Of a DNA stretch of 64,000 bases, positions 10,756-22,640 are shown in pieces (position 1 is the stretch's first letter; every line of letters starts with the position of its first letter). The stretch is from Riptortus pedestris. Its lineage: Eukaryota > Arthropoda > Insecta > Hemiptera > Alydidae. The stretch lies in assembly GCA_019009955.1 (NCBI GenBank), contig CM032230.1, positions 8,300,001 to 8,364,000 on the forward strand. Reading direction: 5' to 3'. The notes under the pieces are model-generated. The model saw only the letters and a program-made list of their open reading frames with translations, was not told where the DNA came from and did not search any database. The position numbers were made by a program, and so were the translations under genes.

Positions 10756-11391
10756 CTGTTAACGCTCTAGCGGTCGCAATTTTTGTTTGATCGTTACGAA
10801 ACTCGATATTTAACCGTTTTATGTAAAACGACAGATCAAGTTCGTTAATGGCTGAAATCGTACCAGAGGGAGGGGGGGTTTAGAGGGGGGATATTCGAAA
10901 ATTCGAAATATCTCCGTTATTATGCATCGGATCGAAAAATTTATAGAACCAATTAATTAAATTAATGTATAGAACCAATCTTATTGTAAATTAAATTTAC
11001 TCTAAATATTGTTATATACACTTATTCTCTATCTTGAATATTAACCAAGATAAATATCTTTTATGAAGTGTGTGGTCGGGCATTGTTCGGGTTAGTTCTG
11101 CCGTTTTCGGAAGTCTCGGTTCTGGCGGACGCTTCTAACCTAACCTATTCTGTTCATCCTCCCCCCTTCTTTAGTTCTTGGACTACTAAAATTTGAGTTA
11201 TTAAAATATAAATTATTCTTACAATTCAGAAGCCGTTTCAGTTGGGAGTTTATTAAAATTAACTGAAAGATTTCTCATTACCGTTTGTATTTACTTATGG
11301 TGGTGTTGTGTTACCAATATGCAGATTTCTCTATTGCTAAACTTCACATAGGAAATCTGCTTAGTTTACGCAGCCCCTGCGTGACGGACTT
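10566..11391 (+). mobile_element. Inner H1 element, complete reference copy
   Basis: The most complete forward copy. The 5' terminus at about 10566 carries a palindrome of TTTCTCTTAAGGGAAA type. Then come CATCAATCCTACCCAGGAGA, AAAATAAGGTCCGTTC, (TA)n at 10687-10750, TTTGTCTGTTAACGCTCTAG, a poly-G tract near 10870, CATCGGATCGAAAAATT, and the 3' end with GGAAATCTGC at about 11351, hairpin ACGCAGCCCCTGCGT and GACGGACTTTT. There is no open frame of its own. It resembles a Helentron-type non-autonomous element: asymmetric terminal inverted repeats, a 3' hairpin about 10 nt from the end, and insertion in a T-run without target duplication. That class assignment is inference from architecture. Confidence 0.85.
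10687..10750. repeat. (TA)n microsatellite inside H1
   Basis: About 32 AT repeats between AAAATTA and TTTGTCTG, the standard H1 position. Confidence 0.95.
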
Positions 11392-12195
11392 TTCTTTGAT
11401 TGTTACCAAACCCCATATATATGCTTTTCATGCAAAACTAAAGGTCATGTTAATGGCAAAAATCGGCCCTTTGGGAGGGAGGGGGTTTAGAGGGGTGAAT
11501 TAGAATATAGAACCAATTTTATTTCAAATTAAATGTACTGTAGATATTTTTATACAAATTTATTCTCTATCTTCAATACTCCGATATTTGGATTTCTAAG
11601 CTTTTAGTAAACCCCCTCTCCAACTCATGTCAGAATAGCAGTACACCGTTATATCATGGACTACATTATTCTAATCTTGAATACTATAAATTGTTTTCAA
11701 GAGACTTGTTATAATGTGAGATACATGCAAATTCGTTTTGTAATCATGTTATCAATGAAGATTTTAAGTTCTTGATAAGAAACGTTTATTTGCTGTACAC
11801 CGTAATCGACATTTAAGAGTTTCAGTACACACCAAATATCATATTTGTTATTGGCAGAAATCGGATATGGAATAGCTGGGGAGGGAATTCGAAAATTTAA
11901 AATACTTCCGTTATTACGAGTGAGATTGTAAAATCTTATCGAACCAATCATTTTAAACTATTCATGATCTACAATTCCTGTTCTATGATTTTTTTCGTAA
12001 CTCAAGTATTTAGCGAGGAATTCACGCTTTCTTTATTTCAGCCTTTAGTAACCCCCTTCCCCTCCCTCGCCTTCTACTCATCGGTAGTTCTGCATATAAA
12101 TAAGGAATATGTGGCGAGAGGAGATCTCAAATGTGTTATGCCGGCACGCGGGAAATCTGCTTGGTTTACGCAGCCCCTGCGTGACGGAATTTTTT

Positions 12196-14352
12196 TAACC
12201 AGTAATGAGCAATATAGCCAAAGCGCAAGGTAAAATAAATAAATAAACAATTACATTTAAAACTACTCATATTTCCCAATACCTTGTTTTTAATTTGATA
12301 TCAATACTTTTTTCCAGAAATTGCTCTCAATGATTTTAGTATGTTTGGAGAAAGGAAATTTTAAAATGAATTTAGAAGAACATCCAACTAGGTGATAAAT
12401 GGCAAGGGCGATGCCATATATACATATTGTCTCATCAAGAAGCCATGCTTGGCAGGCTATACTGAAGTTATTTCAGCATTATTGTGATACGCGTGGTCTA
12501 ATATTATTTATAGACTATTCTTTTTATCCCATTTTCCAAAATGTGAACCAAAATTTTCATAACTCGGTGATAAATTTTGGAAGCAGTGGAATATGAAACT
12601 GGTCGATTCAATTTGAAAAGTACAACTTTAAAATATCTATTTAATGATAATTTTGTTATCTGTTATCTTATTCTTATTTAATAATGTAAAATATTGATTA
12701 TGTAATAAAATGTGGGTCACAATAATTGCCAGAATGTTTAATTTACTTGGTAGCAACACTTTTTTTTTTTATCTAGGGATAAGAGCTACTGATAAAGAGA
12801 AGCCTGATGATAACTGCCACCTGTTTGTCTCATAAATTTCTAGATGTCATTGAGCTGTCAGCGTTGACAGATACCTACAAACTTGCCAGCCATATTTTAT
12901 TAGGACATTTGTAGTTATTTGCATTGAAACGGGCCAATAAAATACTTCCTCTTCTTGTTTGTTTCCAATGGAAAAAAAATGTAAACAGTAAAAACGTCAT
13001 TTGGTGTCTCAATTCGCAAGTTTTTAGCTCTGAAGTTTTACCATCACAATTTAGGACTTCACGTAAAATGCATTATAGTGTTTTGCATAAAAAGAGTATT
13101 ATTTGTGCTAGTGGTGAACATTACGTATATTCTTTGCATCATTGATCGGTTATTTTAGAATCTAAAACTGAAGGACTTTTTAGTAAAGTTAACTTGGATT
13201 GTGTATTTTTGGAATTATATTGGAGCATATGATTGGTGAGGTGATTGGGTTTGAAGAAGTTAGAAAATATGATTGTATTGTTTAGAAGTGTGTGGAAGAA
13301 ACAGGATTCCTGTAGCTGCTGGAGTTCCAACTTTTAAAGGACTGAAGGACTACGCAACAAACTTTTGGAAGTAACAACCAGGTTGAAATGAAGTGGACCA
13401 TTATGAGGTGGTTGAAATTGGTTATATGAGTAGCTTCAAGCATAATAATTTTTATTTTTAAATATTGGGAATGAGTTGATTCCCTCGTAGGGAACACTGA
13501 ATAATATATTAGAGTTATAGAGTAAAACTTTTAATTAAGTTCTGTAATAATCAATTATCCCTATTACTTTTTTCAAGATTATTCATTAGAAAAAAGAGAC
13601 TGGGATTTAATGTTTGTTGAAAGTCCATACGTTTTGAGTGTGTACACAATATTGTGAATATTGGGGAAAATTCAATTAAAACAGTAATTTTATTGTCCTG
13701 TCAAATAGCCTGACAATATATCACTATTACATTGTTGAATCGGTTGATAACAGTAATAATTATTAATATTCAATATGAACTAAATTCAAATTGCCACAGC
13801 AATAAACATTTCAAAAAGACACATTTTTAATCAAGTTTAACTGCACAGGGAATAAACATTAAAAGAACACTGGATTTTTCGGTTCCTAATATAGCACTGG
13901 TGTTCAAAATGAAATGAGTAAACAAAAAATAAAGTGGGCGAAAAGGAATATCTGAAAATTCAAGTCTGTAACATTTAAATATTTAAACAAGGACACAAAT
14001 TACTCCTGACAAATAGAATGATTTATAAAAAACAATTACGCACAATAGAGATAAAAAGCAGCAACAAAAACTTATGAGCAATTACGAATGAAAATATACA
14101 AATTGTTATTTAGAGAGAAGTTAACTAATAGCACGAGACTTTTACAAAAGGAAAAAAAAAAGGATTTTCCTAAAAATGCAACCTTCTAGAGGATGCCCGG
14201 CAAATTATTAAAGGAAATATTAATTACATTATAGAAAAAATATAAATTCTAAAAAATCCGTTATTCCGTTTAAAAAGGAAACAATATAAAAAAAAAAGTT
14301 AGATTAAATAAAATCGATTAAAATATTAAGTGTTTAAAAAAATAAAAGACTT
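12196..14352. other. Unrecognised AT-rich stretch
   Basis: About 2.1 kb without a repeat or gene that I recognise. The open frames at 12399-12596, 12924-13145 and 13139-13497 are all under 75 codons and show no domain. It may be host intergenic DNA or ancient transposon debris. Confidence 0.4.
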
Positions 14353-14475
14353 AGATTCCCTCCTGGTTAATAGGAATTTATTTGGTGACGAACTCATTAA
14401 ATAAAATCCTCAGTCCCAATTAGCTATAGTAGAAAAAAAAATGTGGAAATAATAATTATAACAAAATAAAACCAA
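14353..14475 (+). repeat. SINE-like fragment, copy 1
   Basis: CCTCCTGGTTAATAGGAATT and TCATTAAATAAAATCCTCAG, then CCCAATTAGCTATAGT and an A-rich tail, match 44225-44375. The promoter-like head seen in that copy is mostly missing here. Confidence 0.55.
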
Positions 14476-15327
14476 TTTATTTATCTTATTATGGCTTATG
14501 TGGCACTGGAAAGATTTTTATTTGAACTATGACTGTCGATATTTTTATCGTATGATTTATAATAAAGTGGCTTTACCAACTATTTTATTTTTATAACGAG
14601 GAGCAAAATTGAAAGTCGCTAAAATTGCAAATCATCAAAAAAAGAATTTAGCATTTGGCAGATGCTATGTTGAGAGATGATCTGAAATATCGATATGATA
14701 TGATCGTGAGAGGTTCAAGAGTTATAGTGGAATGTTGCGTGATGCACCAAGTATTGTCTGCAGAGTATAGTTGCAGTTTGAGGTTTGCAGAGTATTGAAC
14801 GGGCATCTAGCGGCCTTGCAGTCGAACGTGTCTCTATTATTAGAATGATTGCAAGGTGCATTATGGAGCTGTTAGGATTTCTTAATATTTTTTTTTTTTT
14901 GTATTGTGCGGGCTGTGAATTTTTATACAGGTGGTTTTATGTGTATATCGGATTTTGAAGAGTGTATGGGCCTTGTGTATTTTGATGACAGATACATATA
15001 TGATATTTGAGTGGGTACCTTAGAGGTGTCCATAGTACCGACATCCTGTGCTAAGGTGCTAGGTGCTAGGTTGTATCCATGGCGAGGCAGGCCAGCTACT
15101 GAGTGGTTGTCATCCCCCACCTCTTCGCCGTCGCTAGCACCACTGTAACCTTCCCCCATCCTCTCTCTCTGCATCTGCCCCGATCTGCGGCCTATAGTCA
15201 TTCATATGGATATAGTCCGGTGCCACGGTAGATTAGCCCTCCATGGCTAGAGTTATCGATCGCATTCGCCAAAAACTATTCAGGTTCGCCGACAACAGAA
15301 CAGGGCCCTTGCTGCAAGTTGATAGAA
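14476..15327. other. Unrecognised stretch with a GC-richer pocket
   Basis: Between about 15050 and 15240 the base composition is visibly GC-richer than the surroundings, and a 92-codon minus-strand frame is open (14923-15201). I recognise no domain in it. Confidence 0.3.
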
Positions 15328-15440
15328 CAGGGGTGAGCAACCTTTTTAATCAACGGGCTAATTTGAATTTTAAAATTTTTTGGCAGGCCGCACATAAAGT
15401 AACACTCATTAATAATTTACAAAACTTTATTTATAATAAA
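15328..15440 (+). mobile_element. hAT-like terminal fragment
   Basis: CAGGGGTGAGCAACC followed by ATCAACGGGC and GGCAGGCCGCACATAAAG resembles the terminal inverted repeat and subterminal GGGCC region of Charlie-type hAT elements (CAGGGGT... start). The other end and the target duplication are not found. Confidence 0.45.
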
Positions 15441-15444
15441 CATT

Positions 15445-17546
15445 GGAATATATATATTACCAACGGCAAGTTTTATTTGATCATCAACAAACTCGATATA
15501 TAAGCGATTACAATTAAAGGTCAAGTTTGTTAATAAAATAAAATAATACATGTTTAAGAGTAAAAATGTCCGTCACGCAGGGGCTGCATTAAGTGGATTT
15601 CCCACGTGCGTCACGTTTTTCATTTATCTCAAAAATTAAAAGTTCAATGAGAACAATATTTGGTATCTATGCTTCAAATAAAGTGCTTCATAACATAATG
15701 GAATATTGTTAATATGAAATGAGTAGGAGTGGGGCTTTACTAAAGTCCGAAAATTAAAAAATGCAAATATCTCAGTTAATAATGAAGATAGTGAAAAAAT
15801 GTGCATAACAACATTTATAGAACATTAAATTTTCAATAAGAATGGTTCTATACAATATTTCGATCCGACGCATTATAACGGAGATATTTAGAATTTTCAA
15901 AATTCTCCCCCTCTGAACCCCCCCCCCCACACCCCCGATTTCAACCGTTAACGAAGCTAATCTTTCTTTTTGTAAAAAACGATTATATATCAAGTTTGGT
16001 AACGATGACTTAAAAATTGCGACCGCTAGAACGGTCATAGACACATACTATATATATATAGTTTTGAACAGGCCTCATTTTCGTCATCTCCTGTGTACGA
16101 TCGATGGACATTTGAAGAAAAATTTTGAAAATCGCTTCATGAGTATGACCTCAATAGCTGATTTCCCTCGAGGGAAATCTGCTAAAAGAAAATATTGTCT
16201 GTATTTATCATTGTATTAAGATTGTCAATGAATCTAATTTATTTTATACAATTGTTTAAATTCATGAATTTTATGCTATTTATTCTTAGAATTATAGAGT
16301 TATTTTTTAACGAACATACATACATTTAACTTTTTCATTCAACACTGAAGGTCCTATTACTTAATGGCTGAAATCGGAACTGGAATAGGGAGGGGGGGGG
16401 TTAAGAGGGAGAATTCCAAAATTTACTAGTATCTCTTTTATAATAATGAGTCGGATCGTAAACTGTCATTGAACCAATCTTGATACATTATTGATGCTTT
16501 ACAAATGTTGTTCTAATACTTATATTTCTGGCCAAGATGTACTCCTGTTTATATAGGTCGCTACCCGATAGCTTGCTTTTTTTAAATAATTTTGTTTGAA
16601 AATATTATCTCTCCCAGAACATCGGTTGCCGCGCAGATGCTTTGCAAAATTGGTTGTTTTGGAATTTAACTGGGTTACTCAAATTAAAATGACTGCTGCT
16701 TCAAATTTTGTACAGGATTATTTTGTCAATCTATCTAACCCTGAAACACTACTTGCTAATAAAAATAATATAATAGTAAAGCCAGAAATAATTTAGTTTG
16801 CAGAGATATTGACCGGGCACTTAACCCAAAATCCCTTTTATAGACTATTTTGTAACTTTTCACATCCGGAACCAGCGAATTCAATTTAACGTCAGCATAG
16901 AAAAGATAAGAACCATAAGCTAACTGAGAGTCTCTAATAGCGAGTAGATTAAAGTAGCCCATACAGGTAAAGCCCATATCATAAAATCAGACGAAAATAG
17001 TGGTGTAAAAAATACATTTATAATAGCTTGAAGCATGTATTTGTATATCACTGAAAACAATATTTACAATCATATATAGTTAAAAACAGGGACGAACTGT
17101 CATTGGAATTTATGCTAAATACTAACTTTATTAAGAGTATATCATTGTCAGTTTAGTAACCATTAATTGTTGTCTGTTTTTTGTTGATTTTAAACAATTA
17201 TATGTTGGGTATGTATTGTTATATATTACTTATATTACAAGAGTATAAGAAATTGTCGTATTGTAAATTATTGAAGTAGAATACCTAACGATACTAACAT
17301 AAAATGGCCAGACCTCTGGCAACGCCCATGTATTTATGCCTAAATAAATAAAAATGGTTGTTCTATGCATTTTTTCGTAATTCAAGTAATAAGCGAGTAA
17401 TTCGTACTTTCTTGTTCACAGCCTTCAATACACCACCCCCCCTCCCACGATTACTTCGAAATTGTAATTATATCGTGAGAACAGATCAGTAGTGTGTCAT
17501 ACCCTTGGGAAATCTGCTTACTTTTAGTCTGCGTGGTGGACTTATT
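15445..17546 (+). mobile_element. Outer H1 element, long form, broken by insertions
   Basis: Forward interior pieces lie at 15463-15562 and 16300-16560 (GGCTGAAATCGGAACTGGAA, poly-G near 16390, GAGTCGGATCGTAAA). The tail lies at 17340-17546 (TTGGGAAATCTGCTTAC, degenerate hairpin, GTGGACTTATT). A reverse H1 copy fills 15563-16187. The DNA from about 16565 to 17335, unrecognised and with a 66-codon frame, separates the two forward parts and is probably another insertion. Confidence 0.6.
15563..16187 (-). mobile_element. H1 element, complete, reverse
   Basis: 3' end: TGTCCGTCACGCAGGGGCTG; the following CTAAGCA is partly deleted. 5' end: GATTTCCCTCGAGGGAAATC, a perfect palindrome with a CTCGAG centre. 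The TA tract is short (about 16048-16060). It lies in a forward H1, so it forms an antiparallel nest. Confidence 0.85.
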
Positions 17547-17878
17547 CTGAAAGCTACCTCTCTAGCAGGACACGGGATCAAAGACTATCGAATAATGTGG
17601 AGCATTAGCTATATATTCTTTCCATTAAGTTGGAATAACCACAATTCAAACAGGAACAACAATGACGTCATGAGAATATTTCCTTAAATGTTGATTCCCA
17701 GATGTCTTGTGCAATATGAGGCTAACATCAAGAGCCAACGTGCCGACACTGCCCTCGACGTGTGAGGTCTCCAACTCGTAAAACTCTTTTCTGTCCTCTC
17801 GAAGAAATTGTTTTCATCCTATTTGTTTTTTGTCACAAGCGATTGCGACATGTCGTCCGAGAGACAATTAAATGGAGG
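17547..17878. other. Unrecognised stretch
   Basis: No gene or repeat identified. It includes an ATGACGTCAT palindrome near 17661-17670. Confidence 0.35.
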
Positions 17879-18805
17879 TTCGTCACGCAGGGCCTGCGTA
17901 AAATTGGCAGATTTACCACGTGCTCATAAAACACTTTATTATCTATTTATATGTAAAAAACTAATAAGTAGAAGGGTGGGGGGGGGGTTATGGAGTGCAG
18001 AAAACAAGAAAGTAGGAATAGCTCGATTAATACTTACATTACAAAAAAATACAAAAGATTAACAATTGTAGAACATCAATAGTATAACAATATTTGTTCT
18101 AGAACTTTTCGACACATAACAAAGAAAAATAATTTGAATTTTCGAATTCTCCCTAACCCCCACTATTCTAGGTCCGATTTTAGCCGATAATTTAGCCAAT
18201 AAATGAATTTAGTCTTGACTGAAACGGTTAAATATTGAGTATGTTATAGAAAAAAACAATCATGTTCCAGTAAAAAACGAAAACTCATTGATGGCCCCAT
18301 CACAAAACGTATTTCATTGATCTGACAAAGTAAAACTTCAGTGGTAGCCATGACGGTATTTAACCCTGGAATGAAGTTGTTCATGATAGAACATATGACA
18401 TGAGTAGGAGAGGGGATTTACTCGAAGTCGAAAACTGAAAAATGCAAATGTCTCGGTCAATATTCGCGACACAGAACATATGTTTAGAAGAACACATATA
18501 GGAAATTAATTTTGCAATTATTACATCAAACATATAATATTTCGGAATTCACCTATTCTATAATTCCTATTCTATTCCCCTATCCACTGGTCAGATTTCA
18601 GCGATTAACGAACTGAATCTTTATTTTAAATAAAACGTTTAATTAACGAGTTTGACAACGATCAAACCAAAATTTCGACCTCTAGAGCGTAAATAGTAAT
18701 ATACATTCTTTTCAAGGGTCTTTATTTTCGTCATCTCCTGGGTAGGGTCGGTGGACATTTGAGGAAATCTTTCGAAATTCCTGGAAATATTGTTCCACCT
18801 CAGCT
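17879..18805 (-). mobile_element. H1 element, long form, reverse
   Basis: TTCGTCACGCAGGGCCTGCG marks the 3' end (stem intact, loop GGC). Two interior units are seen (around 17965-18250 and 18400-18680), then CATCTCCTGGGTAGGGTCGG near 18735. The 5' palindrome is lost. Confidence 0.75.
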
Positions 18806-19351
18806 TAATAACTTAATAGTACATGTAGTAGAATGTAACAAACAAACAAAATAGGCGTATCAGATTTTTTAACGGTATACTTGTGCAATTATTTTCTAGT
18901 TCTACTTTATACGTTGGATAAATGTATTTTATTGTAATCCTCAGATACTAGTTGTATTATAACTTGATGAGTCGATATGTAGCTGGTTCATATTGCATCT
19001 ACGAGCATCCTAATAAGAAATTCCAGGCTCTGAGAACTTTGCCTCCAAATCTTTTACAATGTGCGACTTCCTTAATAAACAACTCCCTAAGCTTATCAAT
19101 CTTAAATATCTCTATCTCCGAACTACTTGGCAATCTCGTCTAGCAGTACAATCTAAACTTTGAGACTCCAATAATGTATTTCTCAAGGGATCCGAACTTA
19201 ATCTGACAAAGGACATTGCCACACCTCAGGAGAAGCTAGTTACCTACAGTTATACAAGTGTACTGATTAAATACAAAACTACGGTAAATTAAGGTTTCTA
19301 AAAACTAAAAGCTATGACATTCAAAACTCTCCTTGATGATGATACTTAAAG
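18806..19351. other. Unrecognised stretch
   Basis: Contains only short frames (63 codons at 18952-19143) with no recognised domain. Confidence 0.35.
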
Positions 19352-19400
19352 AAAGTCCGTTACGGCTGTGTTAACTAAGCTAATTTTTCACGTGCTGGAC
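19352..19400 (-). mobile_element. H1 3'-end scrap
   Basis: AAAGTCCGTTACGGCTGTGT and CTAAGCTAATTTTTCACGTG: the terminal 50 bp with the hairpin largely deleted. Confidence 0.55.
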
Positions 19401-19933
19401 ACACTGCTGATCTGACAGTATCTTTCTGCACAAAACTACACAAAATTATCAACGGTAGAATAAGAGCAACCACCTCCACTCATAAAAAATCCGTCACGCA
19501 GGGGCTGCGTAAACTAAGCAGATTTCCCATGTGCCAGTATAACACACTTGTGATGTCATCAGAACACATATTTTCTATTAATATGTAAATAACCGCTGAG
19601 TAGAAGGAGAGTGGGTACTGAAAGCGAATAATACTCGAGTTGCGAAATAATGCATGGAACAACAATTGTAGAACACCAATAGTTTAACAAGAATTGTTCC
19701 ATAACATTTCACGATCCGACTCCTAATAACGGAGATATTTTGAATTTTCGAATGCCCCCCCCCCCTAAACCCCTAGTATTCCAGTTCCGATTTTCACCTA
19801 TAACTATTGTGATCTATAGTGTTGACTGAAACGGTTAAATATCGAGACTATGATACAGACAAAATAAACATTTTAGAAGACGAAAAGTCTTAATTAAAGA
19901 CGTCATCACATGGGAAATTTGCATGTATTTTAC

Positions 19934-20529
19934 AAAACCTGTCACGCAGGGGCTGCGTAAACTAAGCAGATTTCCCACGTGAAGTTTTACAATAGAGAAA
20001 TTTCACGAGAGCTGAGCAGTTACGGAAGAGGCCGAACTAGCTTTTAGCGGGAGTCACTCGTCCAGATTTAATAAAAATGCAAATATCTCGGTTAATATTC
20101 AAGATAGAGAATAAATGTATATGACAATATTTATAGTAAATTTAATGTGCAATAAGATTAATTCTGTACAATTTTTCGATCCGACGAATAGTAACGGAGA
20201 TATTTCGAATTTTCGAAAATCCTCCCCTCTCTGTGGTCCGATTTCAGCCATTAACGAACTTAGTCTTTTTTTTTACATAACATGACAAAATATCGAGTTT
20301 GGTAACGATCAAACAAAAATTGCGACCGCTAGAGCGGTAACAGACAAATATATAGATACTATATATATATATATATATATATATATCTATATATATATAC
20401 AGTTTTGAACGGACCTCATTTTCGTCATCTACTAGGTAGGATCGATGGACATTTGAAGAAAAAATTCGAAAATTCCGTCATGAGTACAACCTCAATAGCT
20501 GATTTCCCTTATGGGAAATCTGCTAAAAT
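19934..20529 (-). mobile_element. Inner H1 element, complete, young-looking
   Basis: Both termini are intact: CTGTCACGCAGGGGCTGCGT and GATTTCCCTTATGGGAAATC. The interior has GGCCGAACTAGCTTTTAGCG, ACGAATAGTAACGGAGATAT, GACCGCTAGAGCGGTAACAG and an interrupted TA tract at 20349-20398. It closely resembles the copies at 32925, 36070 and 55060. Confidence 0.88.
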
Positions 20530-20654
20530 AAAATTCAATGAAAACTATATTTATACTCGGAACGTGGTTCATTATTCGATATAGAGAAAACATGTACACA
20601 ACAACATTTATAAAACATTACATTTGCAAGAAGATTGAAGTCTATCCTCTAAAC

Positions 20655-20985
20655 CAGGGGTCTCCAAACTTTCCAGCCTTAGGGCCATACTGATTACTCC
20701 AGTAAGTTCCGAGGGCCAAAACCATATTTTTTATTTGAATTGTTGCTTTTGTGTGTGATTTAGTAGTATTGAAAAGAAGCGAAAAATTGATAGTGAATGC
20801 AGAAAATTCAAAGATCAGTGGAACATTCAGTATTTCCTAATTGAGTCCAGTAACAAGGCGCTATGTTTGATTTGCAATGAAAGAATAGCCGTTCTCAAAG
20901 ATTATAACATCAAACGTCATTATGAAACAAAACATTTTCAAAATTAATCAAAATATACAGGAAGTTTGCGGACAGAAAAATTCCC
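20655..20985 (+). pseudogene. hAT-type transposase relic, BED-finger N-terminus
   Basis: CAGGGGTCTCCAAACTTTCC at 20655 resembles a hAT terminal inverted repeat, with GGGCC motifs after it. From 20774 a frame reads KKRKIDSECRKFKDQW, continues through CLICNERIAVLKDYNIK and HYETKHF, then meets a stop at 20945 and continues as KYTGSLRTEK. The CxxC...HxxxxH spacing is that of a BED zinc finger, the DNA-binding N-terminus found in hAT transposases and domesticated ZBED or GTF2IRD2-like proteins. The catalytic part and the right end are absent; it is a 330-bp dead fragment inside an H1 copy. Confidence 0.7.
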
Positions 20986-21153
20986 CCTTTCCAATTTCAA
21001 CCGTTCATGAACTTGACCTTTATTTTTACATAAAACGCTTTAAAAAAGTATATATATAGTTTTGAATGGACTTCATTTTCGTCATCTCCTTTATGGAATA
21101 GATGGGCATGAGTACTACCTCAATAGCTGATTTCCCTTAAGGGAGATCTAAAA

Positions 21154-21654
21154 CAGCTTCCATTTTATAAAACTATTATAACTACAAGTCAAATGATATT
21201 CGGACCTGATCATATATGAAATTTTTGAAGGAAATCTCCTAAAGATAGGATCGATGGACATTTCTCCGTATGAGGCTGACATCATTAGGGTACTTTAAAT
21301 GTCTAAGTGGTTAGGGATCCGTCTCAGCTGAGAACAGTGCTGGCTGGTGACTCAGAGAGGTTAAGGAACGCATAGGCTCATGACTTGTAGACTGCTTAGG
21401 GAACACATGGCCTCATGCGACTCTAGTGCTTAAAATGTTTGTCATGGTCCGAGCTGAGAAACAGCTTCTTTGTTTGTGTTTTTTTCTTTCTCTGGTTTTG
21501 GCCGTCAAAGCGCCGGACCCGTATACCCTTTCATTGTTCTATAAACCACGTATGTTTCCCAGGCGCAACTTCACAGACAATATGGCAGATGTTAGATTGT
21601 ACAACTCATTTATCTATCATAATGCATGCTATTACAAAAGAACGCCAAATAAAA
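21154..21654. other. Unrecognised stretch, possible tRNA-like SINE head
   Basis: TGTCTAAGTGGTTAGGGATC near 21299 is reminiscent of an RNA polymerase III A box, but no B box was found at the right distance. Overlapping 84- and 105-codon frames beginning near 21430 run into the next H1 element and are not credible genes. Confidence 0.3.
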
Positions 21655-22640
21655 AAAATCGTAACGCGGGGGCTGCGTAAACTAAGCAGATTTCCCATGA
21701 TGTGGTATAACACGCTTGTGATATCATCAGAGTACATATTCTCTATTTATATGTAAAAAGTACGTTATGCAAGGGCTGCGTAAACAAAGCAGATTTCCCA
21801 CGTGCGTCACGTAACTGAATTTTTCTCAAGATGTAAAAATTCCAATGGGAAGAATATTTGGTATTCAGGCTTTAAAAGCTTTACTGAGGGCCGAAAACTA
21901 ACAAATGCAAATATCTCGGTTAATACTAATGATAATGAAAAAACATAACAACATTTATAGAACATTACATTTTCAATAAGATTGGATCGATACAATTTTT
22001 CGATCCGACGCATAATAACGGACACCTTGCCATTAACGAACTAGGTCTTTCTATTGAATAAAAAGATTACATATCGAGTTTGGTAATGATCAATCAAAAA
22101 TTACGACCGCTAGACAGACAAATAGCGTTAACATACAAATATATAAATCTATAAATATAAAACTTTGAGTCTCTCCTAGGTAGGATCAATGGACGTTTGA
22201 GAATATTTTTCGAAAATCGAGTACGACTTCAATAGTTGATTTTCCTCAAGGGAAATCGGCTAAAACCCGATAAATAGTAAATAGTAGAGGGTGGGAGGCA
22301 CTGAAGACAAAATACATTAAAGTACGAATAATTCGCTTATTAGTTAAGCTAAGAAATGATGCATAGAACAATTGTAAATCTTCTATAGTTTAACAATATT
22401 GGTTCCATAACATTTTTCGGAAACGACCCTACAGACAATAACGGAGATATTTGGAATCCCCCCTAAAGCCCTACTATTATAGAGAAATATGATCTCTAGT
22501 GTTTACTGAAACTCTTAAATATCCAGAATGGTAGAGATCAAATAAACATTTTCTACCCCGGGCCGATTTCAGCCGCTAACGCACTTGGCCTTTATGTTTT
22601 CATAAAACGTTCTGATATTGAGTTTGGTTTTGTCATGGAT
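21655..22640 (-). mobile_element. Outer H1 element, reverse, interrupted
   Basis: 3' end with ACGCGGGGGCTGCGT (stem kept through a G-T wobble). Interrupted after 100 bp at ATATGTAAAAA by another H1; it resumes at 22266 (GATAAATAGTAAATAGTAGA), matching the layout at 19570-19640. The 5' part is degenerate. Confidence 0.7.
21755..22265 (-). mobile_element. Inner H1 element, complete, reverse
   Basis: 3' end AGTACGTTATGCAAGGGCTG (hairpin partly decayed), 5' end GATTTTCCTCAAGGGAAATC followed by GGCTAAAA. At about 510 bp it is the shortest complete copy; the poly-G section is deleted and the TA tract is minimal. Confidence 0.8.

Larger units (their letters stand above)
10384..12195 (+). mobile_element. 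Outer H1 element, long form, interrupted by a second H1
   Basis: The degenerate 5' arm (TTTTCCTTTACTGGAAA, ACGAAGCGACTTTCG) and a short TA tract lead to CTCTGGCGGTTGCCATTTTT at 10565. The sequence resumes at about 11393 with CTTTGATTGTTACCAAACC, exactly the expected continuation. The 3' end is intact: GGGAAATCTGCTTGG and ACGCAGCCCCTGCGT near 12158-12184. Two interior units are present, the second around 11840-12060. Confidence 0.85.
19484..21153 (-). mobile_element. Outer H1 element, long form, holding two insertions
   Basis: 3' end ATCCGTCACGCAGGGGCTGC at 19490. The first interior unit runs to about 19930 and the second resumes at about 20530 (ACATTTATAAAACATTACAT). The 5' arm is at 21045-21153 (GTTTTGAATGGACTTC, GATTTCCCTTAAGGGAGATC). 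It is interrupted by an H1 copy at 19934-20529 and a hAT fragment at 20655-20985. Confidence 0.75.

Noticed and set aside
15050..15240. Host exon in the GC-richer pocket
   Set aside because: No splice-site pair, conserved domain or codon pattern could be defended.
21439..21756. 105-codon open frame with a hydrophobic start
   Set aside because: The N-terminal part looks like a signal peptide, but two frames overlap, the 3' half is H1 sequence and no domain is seen.
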